From: Eurosta solidaginis
Taxonomy: Eukaryota > Arthropoda > Insecta > Diptera > Tephritidae
Direction of reading: 5' to 3'
Length of the DNA: 64,000 bases
Assembly: GCF_040869045.1 (NCBI RefSeq)
Contig: NC_090323.1
Location: 176,164,083-176,228,082 of the forward strand
The notes under the pieces were generated by a model. It was given only the letters and a program-made list of their open reading frames with translations, was not told the DNA's origin and searched no databases. Below, piece after piece: positions 44,971 to 56,440 of this stretch (position 1 is its first letter; each line of letters opens with the position of its first letter). The position numbers and the translations under genes are program-made.

Positions 44971-46539
44971 GTATACCCGGGACAAACTATATCACTCAAA
45001 TAAATTAAATCCATACGATACACAAATATGTTGCTTTTGTGAGCTGTTATTTAAATTCATTTTAAGTCTCCAAAAACAGTAAAAAGCTGAAAGGTTAAGC
45101 ACAGTAAATCTAAGTAAAGGTCGGAATTGTATAGAGGCCTACTAATTATAGCTTTATTCTTACATTCTGCAATTCCCCATACCGTGAGCAATGATTTTTA
45201 CACATCAAAAATAAACTACTATCTGCATTACCCTTTTATGTTGTTGTAGTTACGCATGTGTAAAGCAAGTGTCTGTTGTCATTGTAGTCGTGGTAGCAAA
45301 GTGATGCCATCTTCACCTCATTTACAAAATGTCGGTTAAGTGTATGCGCATGAAATGTGCCAAGAGCACATGGACATTGACTACACAAATATATATGATA
45401 CAAATGTATATGCATCTGCTCATATTCAGTTATAACGTGTTGTGAAACATATTTGTAGTTGTTGTGGTGCCAGTGTACCTGTCCCAACGCGTTTAGTACA
45501 CCGTGTAAAACAGCCATGTCCATATTGCTTCTACATTCAGGATAGCATAAACGCGTATATGAAGTATACATATGTACATATATTTGTATATATACGTTTT
45601 GCACAAAATTTAGTGCATGCTTACTATTGTTGTTCTTATATGAAGAGCAGTACATTGGCAGATAATGCAGCTTACGCACTTGTGGTGACCAAGTTTCTGT
45701 AATGTTGCTTCAATTATCCGGCAATGTGGTGGCATTAATTTCAGGTACATCTACATATATATCTTTGTAACTGCTTATTGCAATATTAACATAGTTACTC
45801 ACCATCACACAAGTAAGGTGGACACAACTCTAAATCCATACATATGTCTGTCGTGTGTGTTTCATTAGGATTTCCCAACTTTGGTCGCAACAGTAAATCG
45901 TGGGTAGATATGTATCTAAGTTTGTAAAAAACGTTTCGTTATTGTAATGCGCTTTTTCATTTACCGTTAACTGTGCTTCTTAAATATTGGTCAATTGATA
46001 GTCATTTATGTGTCTACATGCGTATGTTTGTTTGCATGTCCACGTATTTCACGATAATGTAAATTTTATAATTTCCCAATTGTGCAACATCAACTCTTTT
46101 TGACGCTTAATTTGAAAGCAAATTATTTGTAGTTTCAAAATATGTAGTGGCTTTAGACAGCAGTTACTAGTTTGAGGGAAACTTTGGTAGCTTAAATAAG
46201 AGATATTTGTGCGTACTTAAGTAGAACGTGATATTCAGGTTCCTGAGTGACTTTCGATCAGTACTTGAACCTATATAAATCTCCTGAGCAAAGGTGTTTG
46301 CATACTCATTCAACTGTGCTACCAATCAGCAACCTTGGTTACAGTTAGTTCCGTTTTGTAAGGTTCATATCGCGATAGAATGTATGTATATGGAACATCT
46401 CGAGTATCTTTTCACTAATTCGTGAACACTCCAAGTTCAATATCAGACTCGCCACTTAATCTTCTTCACGAACATTTATACATGTAAAAGGATCCTACCT
46501 TGTATGTTTCACTTTAAAAATCGTATACATATGCTTCTA
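44971..46539. other. No gene recognised
   Basis: Holds overlapping ORFs of 147 (minus, 45236-45679) and 86 codons (plus, 45442-45702), neither with a domain, hydrophobic pattern or repeat match. The rest is AT-rich intron-like DNA. Confidence 0.4.
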
Positions 46540-46593
46540 CTGTTGTTGTTGTTGTTATAGCAGTGCTTCGCCCCACCTAATAGATGCGACCGA

Positions 46594-46905
46594 TCACAAA
46601 TTGTCATCAATATCCTCTAACGGAAGTCCAATGAAAGTTGCTGTTCCAACAGGGGTGGACCATAATGAGAGGGGTGCTAGAGGCGTTGGTTCCACATTAC
46701 AATTAAAGAGATGGTTGGTGTCATGTGGGGACACATTGCAAGCGGGGCATACATTTTGTATGTCGGGGTTGATTCTGGAGAGGTAAGAGTTTAGCCTGTT
46801 ACAGTATCCAGAACGAAGTTGAGTTAGAGTGACTCGCATTTCCCTGGGGAGTATGCGTTCCTCTTCCGAAAGTTTTGGGTACTGTTCTTTGAGTACTGGA
46901 CTCAC
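46594..46905 (-). pseudogene. Jockey-like LINE C-terminal Cys-His domain
   Basis: Reads VTLTQLRSGYCNRLNSYLSR, then VCPACNVSPHDTNHLFNC (a C-x2-C...H-x4-C nucleic-acid-binding knuckle common in Jockey-type C-termini). It ends FIGLPLEDIDDNL. A frame change separates it from the RT segment. The 3' UTR and (AAC)n tail follow at 46590-46540. Confidence 0.8.
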
Positions 46906-47010
46906 CGGGCAATTCCTGGCAAAAAGGTCCGACGCCTGTTTGTGGAGTTCACTGAGGACCTGCTTGTGTTTTTTTGCTTCATACGGCTGAGTTCTCAGGT
47001 GCCGTATTTC

Positions 47011-47781
47011 CTAAAAATGCTTACGGACATGACTCCTTAAGCCCCTAGGCGGTGTTGGCTCACCAATCAGATGTCTGTTGGGATGCCCAGGTTTCTGAGT
47101 ATTCAACAGGAACTGCTTGGTTAGCATCTCATTTCTCTCCCTAATGGGGAGTATTCTCCCCTCATTATGTAGACGGTGTTCTGGGAACATAAGAAGACAG
47201 CCCGTGGCGGTTCTGAGAGAAGTATTCTGGCAGGCCGGTAGCTTCTTCCAGTGCGTAGTTTTTAGGCTTGGCGACCATATAGAGGACGCAATCGGCTGGC
47301 GAATTGCTTTGTATGTGACAATGAGCGTTTCTTTGTCTTTTCCCCAAGTACTGCCAACAAGGGATTTGAGGATTTTATTACGGCTCTGGATTTTCGGTAC
47401 AATTGCGGCTGCATGCTCACCAAAATGTAGATCCTGATCAAACGTCACACCCAAGATTTTGGGGTGTAGGACAGTCGGTAGCGTAATGCCATCGACGTGG
47501 ATGTACAAAATGGTTGACATTTGGGACGTCCATGTTGTAAATGAGGTCGCGGAGGATTTAGTCGGTGACAATGCCAGGTTTCGCGAGGCAAAAAAACTGG
47601 AGAGATTAGGGGGGTAGTTGTTTATTCTGTTGCAAAGCTCATCGATCTGTGGGCCTGGGCCTGTGGCCATTATTGTGCAATCATCGGCGTAGGAAACGAT
47701 AGTAACTCCTTCTGGTGGCGAAGGGAGCTTAGATATGTAGAAATTAAACAAAAGTGGGGACAGGACACCACCCTGTGGCAC
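47011..47781 (-). pseudogene. Jockey-like LINE RT palm and thumb
   Basis: Begins MPQGGVLSPLLFNFYISKL (motif B), then VSYADDCTIM with the YADD catalytic pair intact, SSFFASRNLALSPTKS (motif D area), and the thumb (HPKILGVTFDQDLHFGEHA, KDKETLIVTYKAIRQP). 256 codons are open to a TAA after RSHVRKHF. This is the best-preserved part of the element and a good query for relatives. Confidence 0.85.
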
Positions 47782-47784
47782 CCC

Positions 47785-48165
47785 TTGTTTAATTCTTCTT
47801 GGTTTTCATGTTTCGTTTCTAAATTGCACCGTTGCCTGCCGACCACCCAGACAATTTTCGGTCCACCTTTTAAGACATGGGGGAAGGTAGACCCTTCCAG
47901 GCCTTGCAGTAACGTGCCATGGTTGGCCGTATCAAAAGCTTTTGATAGGTCTAGCGCAACGAGTACTGTTCTATGGTGGGGGTTTTGATTTAAACCGCAA
48001 TATATCTGGGTGTATGGCTATATTAGCTGGTTTCACAGGCTTTAGTAGCGGGACCACCTTGGCCATTTTCCATTTTTCGGGAATGACAATGGTGGAAAGA
48101 GACAGGTTGAAGATATGTGCTAAATACTTAAAACCCTCTTTCCCTAGGCTTTTAAGCATCGGCAT
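47785..48165 (-). pseudogene. Jockey-like LINE RT fingers and motif A, internally deleted
   Basis: FKYLAHIFNLSLSTIVIPEK, then WKMAKVVPLLKP (motif 1), after which the reading passes abruptly to NPH-like sequence and ALDLSKAFDTA (motif A, about 47932-47964). The YRPI and HGFRK region that should lie between is missing by an internal deletion; it survives in the related fragment at 57777-58068. After motif A the frame shifts again before the palm segment. Confidence 0.75.
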
Positions 48166-48267
48166 GGCTATGCCGTCTGGGCAAAATGTTTTGGATGATT
48201 TAGCATGACCGATAGCATCCTCAACCTCTTTGGCGGTGATGGTAGTTGGTGACGCGCTGAATTTATG

Positions 48268-49035
48268 TTAATGTGCGTGTCTTTTGGCCCTCCGTCTATC
48301 TTTGTCCTCCGTAGAATGCATTATATATTGTCGGCAGAAAGCGCTCGCGCATTTTTTAGCATCCGACAGCACTTTATCGCCAGAGGCGATGGAAACTTTG
48401 TCATTGTGCCTAGACGGATTCGATAGGGATTTTACGGTGGACCAAAGTTTATCTACAACGGCAGAGAGGTTACAACCGCTCAGGTGCTCCTCCCATTTCG
48501 CCCGCTTGTGTTCATCCACAAGCAATCTGATTCGTTGGTTTATATCCCTTATTTGGGGGTCGCCGGGATCGAGCTGTCTTATAAGGTCACGTTCTCTCGC
48601 TAAATATGCGGCCTGCGCCGGAAGCTGGGGCCGGATTTCGGGAATTGTACCGGCGGAAATGAAAAGAGCCGAGGCGGATTCAATGACCTTGCGGAAAGCA
48701 TGCTCCCCTTGGCGGGCATCAGTCGGGATAGGGAGGGCAGCAAAGCGGTTGTCTGTAAAGGATTTGTATTCGTCCCACTTTCCTTTTTTAAAGTTTATTA
48801 AAGTGCGTTTTTCTGTGACGATGCCAATGTTATCCGGCGAACTGTGACAGCTTCCAACCATACGTATGGGGGCGTCTCCGTTTATTGTACAGAACGTCGT
48901 TTCTTCTATTTGATCCGCCAATATCTCACCCCTACTGTCCGCCCGCAAGTTTGAATGCCATAAATCGTGATGGGCATGGAAATCGCCTAAGATTGTTGCC
49001 AGTGAGTAAGGCGCTGATATTAGGGCGGCATCCAC
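48268..49035 (-). pseudogene. Jockey-like LINE endonuclease C-terminal half and linker
   Basis: Starts in overlap with the previous segment. LATILGDFHAHHDLWHS corresponds to the GDFNAHH motif, with the catalytic Asn replaced by His. GSCHSSPDNIGIV matches the SSPD block, but the expected SDH-type motif is not evident. The linker (ARERDLIRQLDPGDPQI, RLLVDEHKRAKWEEHL, LWSTVKSLSNPS) is the usual helical bridge. Ends at TAA before the RT. Confidence 0.8.
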
Positions 49036-49576
49036 TGGGAGGGATGTAGATGTTGATGATTTCTAGGTTTGCATCGCCTAACCGGACAGATAAGTCCTGA
49101 CGTTCTAAGACACTGTCCCTGCGGCCGATGTCGGGATCAAATATATGATATTGTAGAGAGTGGTGTATGATAAACGCGAGGCCGCCTCCATTTCCGCTCT
49201 CGCGATATTTTCTGTGGACATTATACTCAGAACAGGTCTGCAAAGCAAATCTTGCTGTGAGTTTAGTCTCTTGAATCGCAGAAATGCGAATGGTGTGCCG
49301 CTTCATGAAGTCGACTATCTCCGTGATCTTCCCAGTAAATCCGTTACATTTTAACTGCAGAATTCTGAAGTGCATAGGGGGAGACGTCGTCACTCTGGGA
49401 GTAAGTGACGGGTGACTATGCCTGCGTTGTGGATGGCCAGAACGCGATTGCTGTTGTGGCCCTGGGACTAGACGTCCTTGGGTAAGCATTGGGGTACCCG
49501 GTGTATTTGGGTATGCGGCCTGGCAAGATGGTGCAATGAAACCCGTCGGGGGTTGCCGTCGCGGAGAACGGAACAT
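48932..49576 (-). pseudogene. Jockey-like LINE endonuclease, N-terminal half
   Basis: Pro-rich leader of about 65 residues (PRRQPPTGFIAPSCQ), then the endonuclease from RILQLKCNGFTGK. In active relatives this strand has WN with a catalytic Asn; here it reads LK, a likely loss. IRISAIQETKLT keeps the Glu. GGLAFIIHHSLQY and ANLEIINIYIPPSG follow. A frame change at about 49030 leads to the next segment. Confidence 0.8.
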
Positions 49577-49699
49577 CTAGGAAAGTGGCACCGTCCGTGG
49601 CGGGAGCTGCATTGGGCGGATGTCGCAAACATATGTATATATTCTGTGCTGGCAAACGGTGCAAGGGGGGGGGGGGGGGAGAAGACGGGGCGTCGTCTA

Positions 49700-50100
49700 A
49701 GGCGTAGACTATGGGACGCCCTAGGGCGTGAACAGCAAGGAGCTAAAAAAGATTTATAGAAGTTACGTGGACGTATGGTTTTGGGATCTAGGCCAGAACA
49801 ACCTGTCCAATGGAACCATCCCTTACACGAGACACACTGACAAGAGTATGACCGTCCTAAAAAGATTATTTACCGGCAGATGCAGCAAAACATTTTCTCA
49901 GGACCGGGGTCAGGAGACGGACCCAGATTGGGTTCGATACCTTCCCGGAGCAAGAGAATATGGAGCAATCCCGCTGCAAGGAGCTGATGGGAGGATGACA
50001 ATTTGTGGGAGGACGCAACAAATTAAATGGGGTTACACTGAAATGACATACCTTGGTCCGGTCCGGAACCGACTGCCTTGGGAAGCGAGTTCCACCTACT
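49700..50100 (-). pseudogene. Jockey-like LINE N-terminal zinc-finger segment
   Basis: A minus-strand frame reads KMFCCICR, then after a frame change GRSYSCQCVSCKGWFHW, TGCSGLDPKTIRPRNFY. The spacing of Cys and His with the GWFHW-x-x-CSGL block is that of the PHD-like finger found in the N-terminal part of many insect Jockey/I-type proteins (GWCH..CSGL). The overlapping 137-codon plus-strand ORF (49728-50141) has no features and is probably its shadow. Confidence 0.5.
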
Positions 50101-50232
50101 CACTCAAGCTTTTATCATTTTCTTTACCTATGCAAACTTAAAAATTTCAAACAGAGTGCAGTTGAGTACTCTTATTCTCTGAGCTTACATTTACATGTAA
50201 ATTCTGTGAAAAACATTCAATCAAGTATTGTT

Positions 50233-51876
50233 ATACTCAGCTGAGTATATTAACTTTGTTCGCATAACGGTAATCCGTAACGGCATAAACTAATCGAGAT
50301 AGATATAGACTTCTATATATCAAAATGATCTGGGTGAAAAAAGAAATTCATTTAGCCATGTCCGTCCGTCCATAAACACGATAACTTGAGTAAATTTTGA
50401 GGTATCTTGATGAAATTTGGTATGTAGGTTCCTGGGCGCTCATCTCAGATCGCTGTTTAAACTGAACGAAATCGGAGAACAACCACGCCCAATTTTTCGA
50501 TATCGAAAATTTCGAAAAACCGAAAAAGTGCGATAATTCATTACCAAAAACGGATAAAGCGATGAAGCTTGGTAGGGGCGTTGAACTTATGACGCAAAAT
50601 AGAAAATTAGTAAAATTTTGGAAAATGGGCGTGGCACCGCCCACTTTTAAAAGAAGATAATTTAAAAGTTTTGCAAGCTGTAATTTCGCAGTCGTTGAAG
50701 ATATCATGATGAAATTTGGCAGGCACGTTACTCATATTACTATATGTGTGCTAATTAAAATTAGCAAAATCGGTTGACGAACACGCCCACTTTTGAAAAA
50801 AAAAAAATTTTTTTAAGTAAAATTTTAACAAAAAATTTAATATCTTTACAATATATAAGTGAATTATGTCAACATTGCAACAAAATATAAAAATAAAAGA
50901 AAATTTCAAAATGGGCGTGGGTCCGCCCTTTTTCATTTAATTCGTCTAGAATACTTTTAAGGCCATAAGTCGAACAAAAATTTACCAATGCTTGTGAAAT
51001 TTGGTAGGGACATGGATTCTATGACGATAACTGTTTTCTGCAAAAATGGGAGAAATCGGTTGAAGCCGCGCCCAGTTTTTATACACAGTGTCCCTCCGCT
51101 CGGCCGTTGACACGACAACTTGAGCAAAAATCGATATAGTTTTACTAAACTTAGTTCACGTACTTATCTGAACTCACCTTATCTTGGTATAAAAAATAAC
51201 CGAAATCCGACTATGACCACTCCCACTTTTTCGATATCGAAAATTACGAAAAGTAAAAAAAAATGCCATAATTGTGTACCAAATATGAAAAAAGAGATGA
51301 AACATGGTAATTGGATTGGTTCATTGACGTAAAATATAACTTTAGAAAAAACTTTGTAAAATGGGTGTGACACCTACTATATTAAGTAGAAGAAAATGAA
51401 TAAGTTCTGCAGGGCGAAATGAAAAGCCCTTGGAATCTTGGCAGGAATACTGTTCGTGGTATTACATATATAAATAAATTAGCGGTACACGACAGATAAA
51501 GTTCTGGGTCACCCTGATCCACATCTTGGTCGATATCTCGAAAACGCCTTCGCACATAAAACTAAGGGCCACTCCCTTTTAAGACCCTCATTAATACCTT
51601 TAATTTGATACCCATATCGCACAAACACATTCTGGAGTCACCCCTGGTCCACCTTTATGGCGATATTCCGAAATGGCGTGCACCTATAGAACTATGGCGC
51701 ACTTCCTTTTAAAATACTCTTTAATACCTTCCATTTGATACACATGTCATACAAACACATTCCAGGGTTACCCCAGGTTCATTTTGCTAAATGGTGATTT
51801 TCCCTTATTTTGTGTCCAAAGCTCTCAACTGAGTATGTAATGTTCGGTTACACCCGAACTTAGCCTTCCTTACTTG
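50233..51876 (+). mobile_element. DINE-1/Helentron-like element (H1) with two satellite units
   Basis: Starts TATACTCAGCTGAGTATATT: the GAGCAGAGCTCACA part of the usual start is deleted. It has CATGTCCGTCCGTCC at 50357-50373 and CGCCCACTTTT blocks. Two 130-bp repeats are anchored at 51509, 51637 and a partial unit at 51768. It ends with CTCTCAACTGAGTATG, the palindrome GTTCGGTTACACCCGAAC and CCTTCCTTACTT. The copy is flanked by TT on both sides. Confidence 0.8.
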
Positions 51877-52362
51877 TTGATTGAAAAAATATTAAGAAAA
51901 GCTTTTCCTTAAATTAATGAAACGTTGTATACAAAACTAAGAAAAGCCTTATACCAATTACACACAGAGGGTTAATGAAATAATTAGTCAAGTTTTCAAC
52001 AATGAAGCCCTTATTGAACTCAATCATTCATGCAAGTCAAAAATAGGCGCATATGTGGTTAGTTGTAACATCTATGAGTAGTCTCGCATGAAATCTATTT
52101 TGGCTGTCTTTGGGGTCAACTATTTTTTGTGAAAGCGTATTATTTTTTGGAGTTGTTGCCAGATGTTCGCTTAAGGGGCAAGTGGCGGTGTGTGAAAATA
52201 AAAACTTAATTATTAAATTGAACAAAATTGTTATTCCATTATGTTACTGTGTGGAATTGTTATTACCTATTACATTCAGATCAAAGAAAATTCCTTTAGC
52301 AAATGTTTTTTCTTATTTAAGATATTTTTTTTTGAGTGGACGCATTGCAAATCTCATAAATA
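51877..52362. other. No gene seen
   Basis: AT-rich DNA between two DINE-like elements. Confidence 0.5.
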
Positions 52363-53283
52363 ACAAGTAACGATGGGACTGTCTGTGCCGAAGACTTCAT
52401 AACTTTCACGAATGGGGCTGAAAAATAAATAATCTTATCCCATTCATAATATCCAAATAATCGGCTGTATAAGATACGAAATATATAGTGAACAGATCTA
52501 CATACCTAAGCGATTTTTAAGATATATATAAAGTAAAAAATAGGTTGGTACTTTGTGTGAGGATGTAAAGCTCTACGTTTTTTATGGTTCACATTAAATA
52601 GCTATGACCATAAATAATTTATCTTAGCAATATATTACGTAAACGTAAGTACTTGATGAAATTTGAAGCTTTTAGCCTTTAAAAAAGGGGCAGAAATGAC
52701 AGCTAAAATGGGTTATGTAATATTTGTACCACCGATCTATACACATTTTTAAAACAACAATGAATGATCTATACGTAAGCATTCGGGGAAATTTGAAGCC
52801 TCTAGATGTTAAATTGGGCAGTAATTATTCTTATCTAAACAATCGGTTGTGGGAACATATGTTATATATATGACCGATCTTATTCATTTTTTCAGACAAC
52901 AATATGTGCAATACACGAAAGCATATAGTGAGGTTTAAAGTGTCAATCTGATAAATTGAGGAAGATATGACAAAAATCCTCTTTTATAAAAAAATCGGTT
53001 GTATGGGGGATATATGCTATAGTGCTCCGATTCGTCCGGTTCCGAAAAATGTCTAATCGAACACCCAAATATATCCACTCACAAAATTTTGTCAAGATAT
53101 CTCAAAAATTGAGGGACTAGTTTGCATACAAACCGACAGACGGGCATGGCTAAATCAAATCAACTCTTCATCCTGATAATTTCAGTATACTTATTGGTAG
53201 GTCTATCTCTTTTCCTTTAAGGACTTATAATTTTAAGATTCGTGACAAACTTATAATACCATTTCATTTGCATGAAAAGTATA
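52363..53283 (-). mobile_element. DINE-like element, second family (H2)
   Basis: Opens AACAAGTAACGATGGGACTG with TGTGCCGAAGACTTCATA, a degraded form of the palindrome GTCTTCGG..CCGAAGAC seen at 60630-60650. It contains repeated GGTTGTATGGGGGATATATG-type blocks and a remnant of the (GAC)n motif (CAGACGGGCATGGCTAAATC). It ends CCATTTCATTTGCATGAAAAGTATA. Same architecture as H1 but a different sequence; only two copies here (other at 60611-61426). Confidence 0.7.
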
Positions 53284-53376
53284 AAAATGTGTTTTTTGGG
53301 TGCAATATGTGTAAAATATTTGCTATTTATGTGGTTAAAAGAACTCATGTATAACTAAGTAATATTCAGCCTCATA

Positions 53377-54162
53377 CACTGAAAGAAAGACTGGTAAAAT
53401 CAACCGAAATACGTGTCAATTCAACGGAAATTTCTGTAAATTTGTATCCATCGCAACAAGATGTTGAATCAACGGCGCACAGATCGTTGATTCGTAATTG
53501 ACCGCTTTAGTAGTCAAATGAACAAAAAAAGTTGTTGCGACAGCTTTGTACGAAAGTACCTATGTTGCGGCATTTGCAAGGCAGATGAGTTTTCACTGAG
53601 ATCTTTTCATGGCAGAAATACATTCGGAGTGCTTGCGGAACAGTGTCGAAGGGCGACCCAGCTTAGGAAAATTTTCTTCTAATTGAAAAACCTTATTTCT
53701 AAAATTTTTATGTTGCTTTGCTTGGGGTGTGAACCCAAGGTCTTCGGTGTGGTAGGCGGAGAACGCTACCATCACACCACGGCGGCCGCCATATACATAG
53801 GTAAATATGTGCATACATATAGTACACAGCATACATAATTTCAAAGTAGAAAGCGCAGTGAGCGTAATATTCTCTTTGAAATTTGCTCATGTATTGACTG
53901 TTGATCGCTGTTGAAATGACTAGTGAGATCAGTTGTGTTAACAAAAAAATCAGTTAGATTGATTAGGAATCTGTCAATTTTATAGAATTTTGTTAACTAA
54001 AGAGCGGCAATTTCTCTTCTGTTGAAATGACTAAACTAATTTGTTCACTTGACAAAGAACTCGGTCGAATTAACCATAATTCGATCAATTTCACCGAATC
54101 TCAGTTAAGTCAAGAACAACAGAACCGATTAGTTAATTTTACTAGCACCATTTCTTTTAGTA
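53377..54162. mobile_element. TA-flanked MITE interrupted by a SINE
   Basis: Ends CACTGAAAGAAAGACTGGTA and its imperfect inverse TACTAGCACCATTTCTTTTA, flanked by TA (53375-53376 and 54163-54164), as for Tc1/mariner-type elements. Terminal parts are rich in AATCAACCGAAAT and GTCGAATTAACC motifs. A SINE (53566-53790) sits inside. No transposase ORF. Confidence 0.5.
53566..53790 (-). mobile_element. tRNA-derived SINE (family S1), nested copy
   Basis: Minus-strand S1 copy with an intact head (GGCGGCCGCCGTGGTGTGAT at 53790 downward), A-box GATGGTAGCGTTCTCC, B-box region GGGTTCACACCCC, and body to the GCAAATGCCGC block. It is truncated about 100 bases before the normal tail. It lies inside the MITE at 53377-54162. 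Confidence 0.8.
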
Positions 54163-54164
54163 TA

Positions 54165-54994
54165 TGATAGGTGAAAAAATATTCATATTAGCTCAGCATC
54201 GCAGGGCGAGAAATAATTTTATTATTGACTGATAAATAAGCGAGTAAAAAACATATTCTGGGAGTGAAAATTTATTCTGTGGTTCATCAAAAACTTTCGT
54301 GTTTTTTTTTTTTTTTCATCCAAGAAAAAATTCTTTTTAAGCTGGATTTTTAGAAGTTGATCAAATCTTAAGTAAATTTAATGCATCAACAACTTAATGC
54401 TTCATTCAACTTTTTGTTTTGTAAAATCTATAAATATATTTCTAAACTGTCACATTTTTAAAGCTCCCACAAAGTTTGTCTAGACTTTTCAAAATCATTC
54501 ATTGTTCATTAAATCATCATTACGCGTACACACACTTTCAATAACAAGTTTTTACTCAAAAGAATATGCATACACATATCAGCATATCTTTTTTCATATT
54601 AGCAGTAAATGTCAAACAAACTGTCATAATGGCATACATTCGAAAATTGTATCCATGATATCACATTTAATAACGTATACTTATGCAAATGCAAGGGCCA
54701 TATCATATGCTTGTGAGATATATTTATAAGTACATCTACCTTACTTTGATTTCTGTTCATATACACAAAATATATATATATGTATATATATAAATATAGG
54801 AGGGCACAAACGTCCACAAATTTTTGCCCACGGTTAAGCACTTTGTGGTATACACACCACATATATACTAACATTCATTGTCCTATACCCATACGTCCAA
54901 ATTCGTGTTAACATTAAATTTGCATACGCATAAACTCATACATACGAGTATACATATTTAGATGTGTGATTGAGCAACTGTGCTAAGTACTTAC
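54165..54994. other. Intron-like DNA next to the dpr exon
   Basis: AT-rich with a TA microsatellite (54765-54800). Probably intron downstream of the exon on the minus strand. Confidence 0.5.
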
Positions 54995-55163
54995 CATTGA
55001 GAACATGCACACGAACACTGGCCACATCTGCATTCGATGGTGCGCATGAATATTTCCCCGAATCTGCTAAGTCGGCATTTTGTATAAGCAGAAATGACGT
55101 GGTCACATCGCCCTTTTCGGTAATGACTGATACACCACCACGTAACGAATCATAATTGATGAC
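54995..55163 (-). CDS. Internal exon of a Dpr-family immunoglobulin cell-surface gene (dpr6/dpr10-like)
   Basis: The only clear host exon. On the minus strand a CTCACCAG acceptor precedes 55163, and a GTAAGTACTT donor follows 54995. The 169-bp exon (56 codons plus one base, phase 1 out) reads VINYDSLRGGVSVITEKGD, TTSFLLIQNADLADSGKYSC, APSNADVASVRVHVLNG. DSGKYSC is the immunoglobulin D-x-G-x-Y-x-C motif, and APSNAD..SVRVHVLNG is the Dpr signature after the second Ig domain. Dpr proteins are neuronal surface receptors that bind DIP partners in synaptic matching. Dense wild-type reading frame with correct splice sites indicates a functional gene. Which paralogue cannot be fixed from one exon; dpr6 and dpr10 look closest from memory. 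Other exons are not seen in the window. Confidence 0.9.
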
Positions 55164-56039
55164 CTGGTGAGGAGGTAGCATATGGTTAGAAAATGTAATG
55201 GATATACACTTAAAATATACAGAAAAACGTTGCAACTTTACTTTTAAATTGGGTAAGAAATTTTAAATAACAATTAGTTTATATATTAAAATAAATTCAA
55301 GTTTAATTTATGCACAGCTAGCCAACATCATTTTAAAATGATATTAATCTTTCGAGTCTAAGCGCACTACACATATTAATATGAAACTGGGAATATGATC
55401 TGAAGACTCGTGCCGGAATGCGATGCCAATTCTAGGTATAGGCCTAAATATTTAAACTCGCGACCTCCAGGTGGAACACACACATAATAAACTGCAACCT
55501 GAAAGAAATCGGATCTACTGATTGTAAAGTATTTAAGCAGATTTGAGCTTAAGTATTTAAAATGTGGGCGTTGCCTCGCCTCTCTCAGAAAAAAGTCCAA
55601 TAATCTGTATAGAGATCGTATATATAAGTGGATGGGGAGGAAGGAAGCGAAAATAGGGAACATAAGATGAGGTAGCAAACTAACGGGAGAGGAAAGTGAA
55701 GTTGATGTGTGAATAGGAGTGAAAATAGGATATGAAAAGGTGGAACATAGAATGCGCATGGAAAGGTAGAAAAGCGGAGCGAGGGAAGGCGGCAAACAGT
55801 AAGGAAAAGGAGAACGGTATAGCGAGATGAGGCGCTAAGGTAAAGGAGTGAAAACGAAGAGTGAGAGGAAAACAAAAGAAAGAGAGTGGTTAAGTTGAAC
55901 TGACTAGTAATTATGTGAGGTACATAGACTGAATGTAGTACTGCTACAACAACAACAACGACAACACCTGAATGTATACATTGTTTACCAGAATTTGTTT
56001 GACGATCAAATGGTACCCAACAAGGTACCAGGACTTACG
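55164..56039. other. No gene seen; purine-rich tract and a (CAA)n tail
   Basis: A purine-rich tract at about 55610-55905, then ACTGCTACAACAACAACAAC at about 55939-55958, a tail like those of family T and of the LINE at 46540, with no recognisable body before it. Expected intron upstream of the dpr exon. Confidence 0.5.
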
Positions 56040-56440
56040 TTGTAAAATAACTCCGTCCTCTTGCGAATACTAAAAGTTTTCTAGGAAATGACTTATAAGC
56101 TGCCTCGAGATATGGCAACTCTGCCGCTCCTAGTAGCTGGAGCCTAGACTTGGCGAGGGCAAGACATGGAAACAGAAAGTGCTAAACCGTTTCGTCCTGC
56201 AGCTTGCACTTGCTGCACCTTCTGTTATTGACGTGCCCTAGCTTAAAAGCGCGTGACGCTATAAGGCATTATCCAGTTACTATGCCCAACTTGAGCCTTA
56301 ATTCTTCTCTCTTCAGAGATATGAGCAACTTTGTGAGTGTAAAGTCGTAGGATTTACACATTATATTAGAAATTTTGCAGCTCAACGTTTCTGTCAATAC
56401 CTTTGCTACTCGATGGACCGTAAGCAACTCTTGCCTCCTT
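56040..56440 (-). pseudogene. RNase H-type LINE, C-terminal remnant
   Basis: On the minus strand: YDFTLTKLLISLKREELRLK, LGIVTG, then ASRALKLGHVNNRRCSKCKL, QDETV, stop, HFLFPCLALAKSRLQLLG and LEAAYKSFPRKLLVF. This is the Cys-rich region after RNase H in R1/LOA-type LINEs (C-x2-C, DET..HFL..CPAL...R). A stop in the knuckle and missing upstream domains make it non-functional. Confidence 0.65.

Larger units (their letters stand above)
46540..50140 (-). mobile_element. Jockey-like LINE, near full length, with internal deletions
   Basis: Minus-strand LINE of about 3.6 kb running from a zinc-finger segment (50100-49700) through APE endonuclease (49576-48900), linker (to 48268), RT (48165-47011) and a Cys-His C-terminus (46905-46594) to an (AAC)n tail at 46540-46558. 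A run of 15 G near 49664-49678 lies between the zinc-finger and endonuclease parts. Relatives in the window are 13848-14524 (minus) and 57777-60115 (plus). All coding parts are broken, and key endonuclease residues are changed. Confidence 0.85.

Noticed and set aside
45236..45702. 147-codon minus-strand and 86-codon plus-strand ORFs
   Set aside because: Overlap each other, no recognisable domain, low complexity, His/Tyr-rich from AT-rich DNA; no splice or start context.
49728..50141. 137-codon plus-strand ORF
   Set aside because: Antisense to the zinc-finger segment of the Jockey-like LINE, which has clear motifs on the minus strand.
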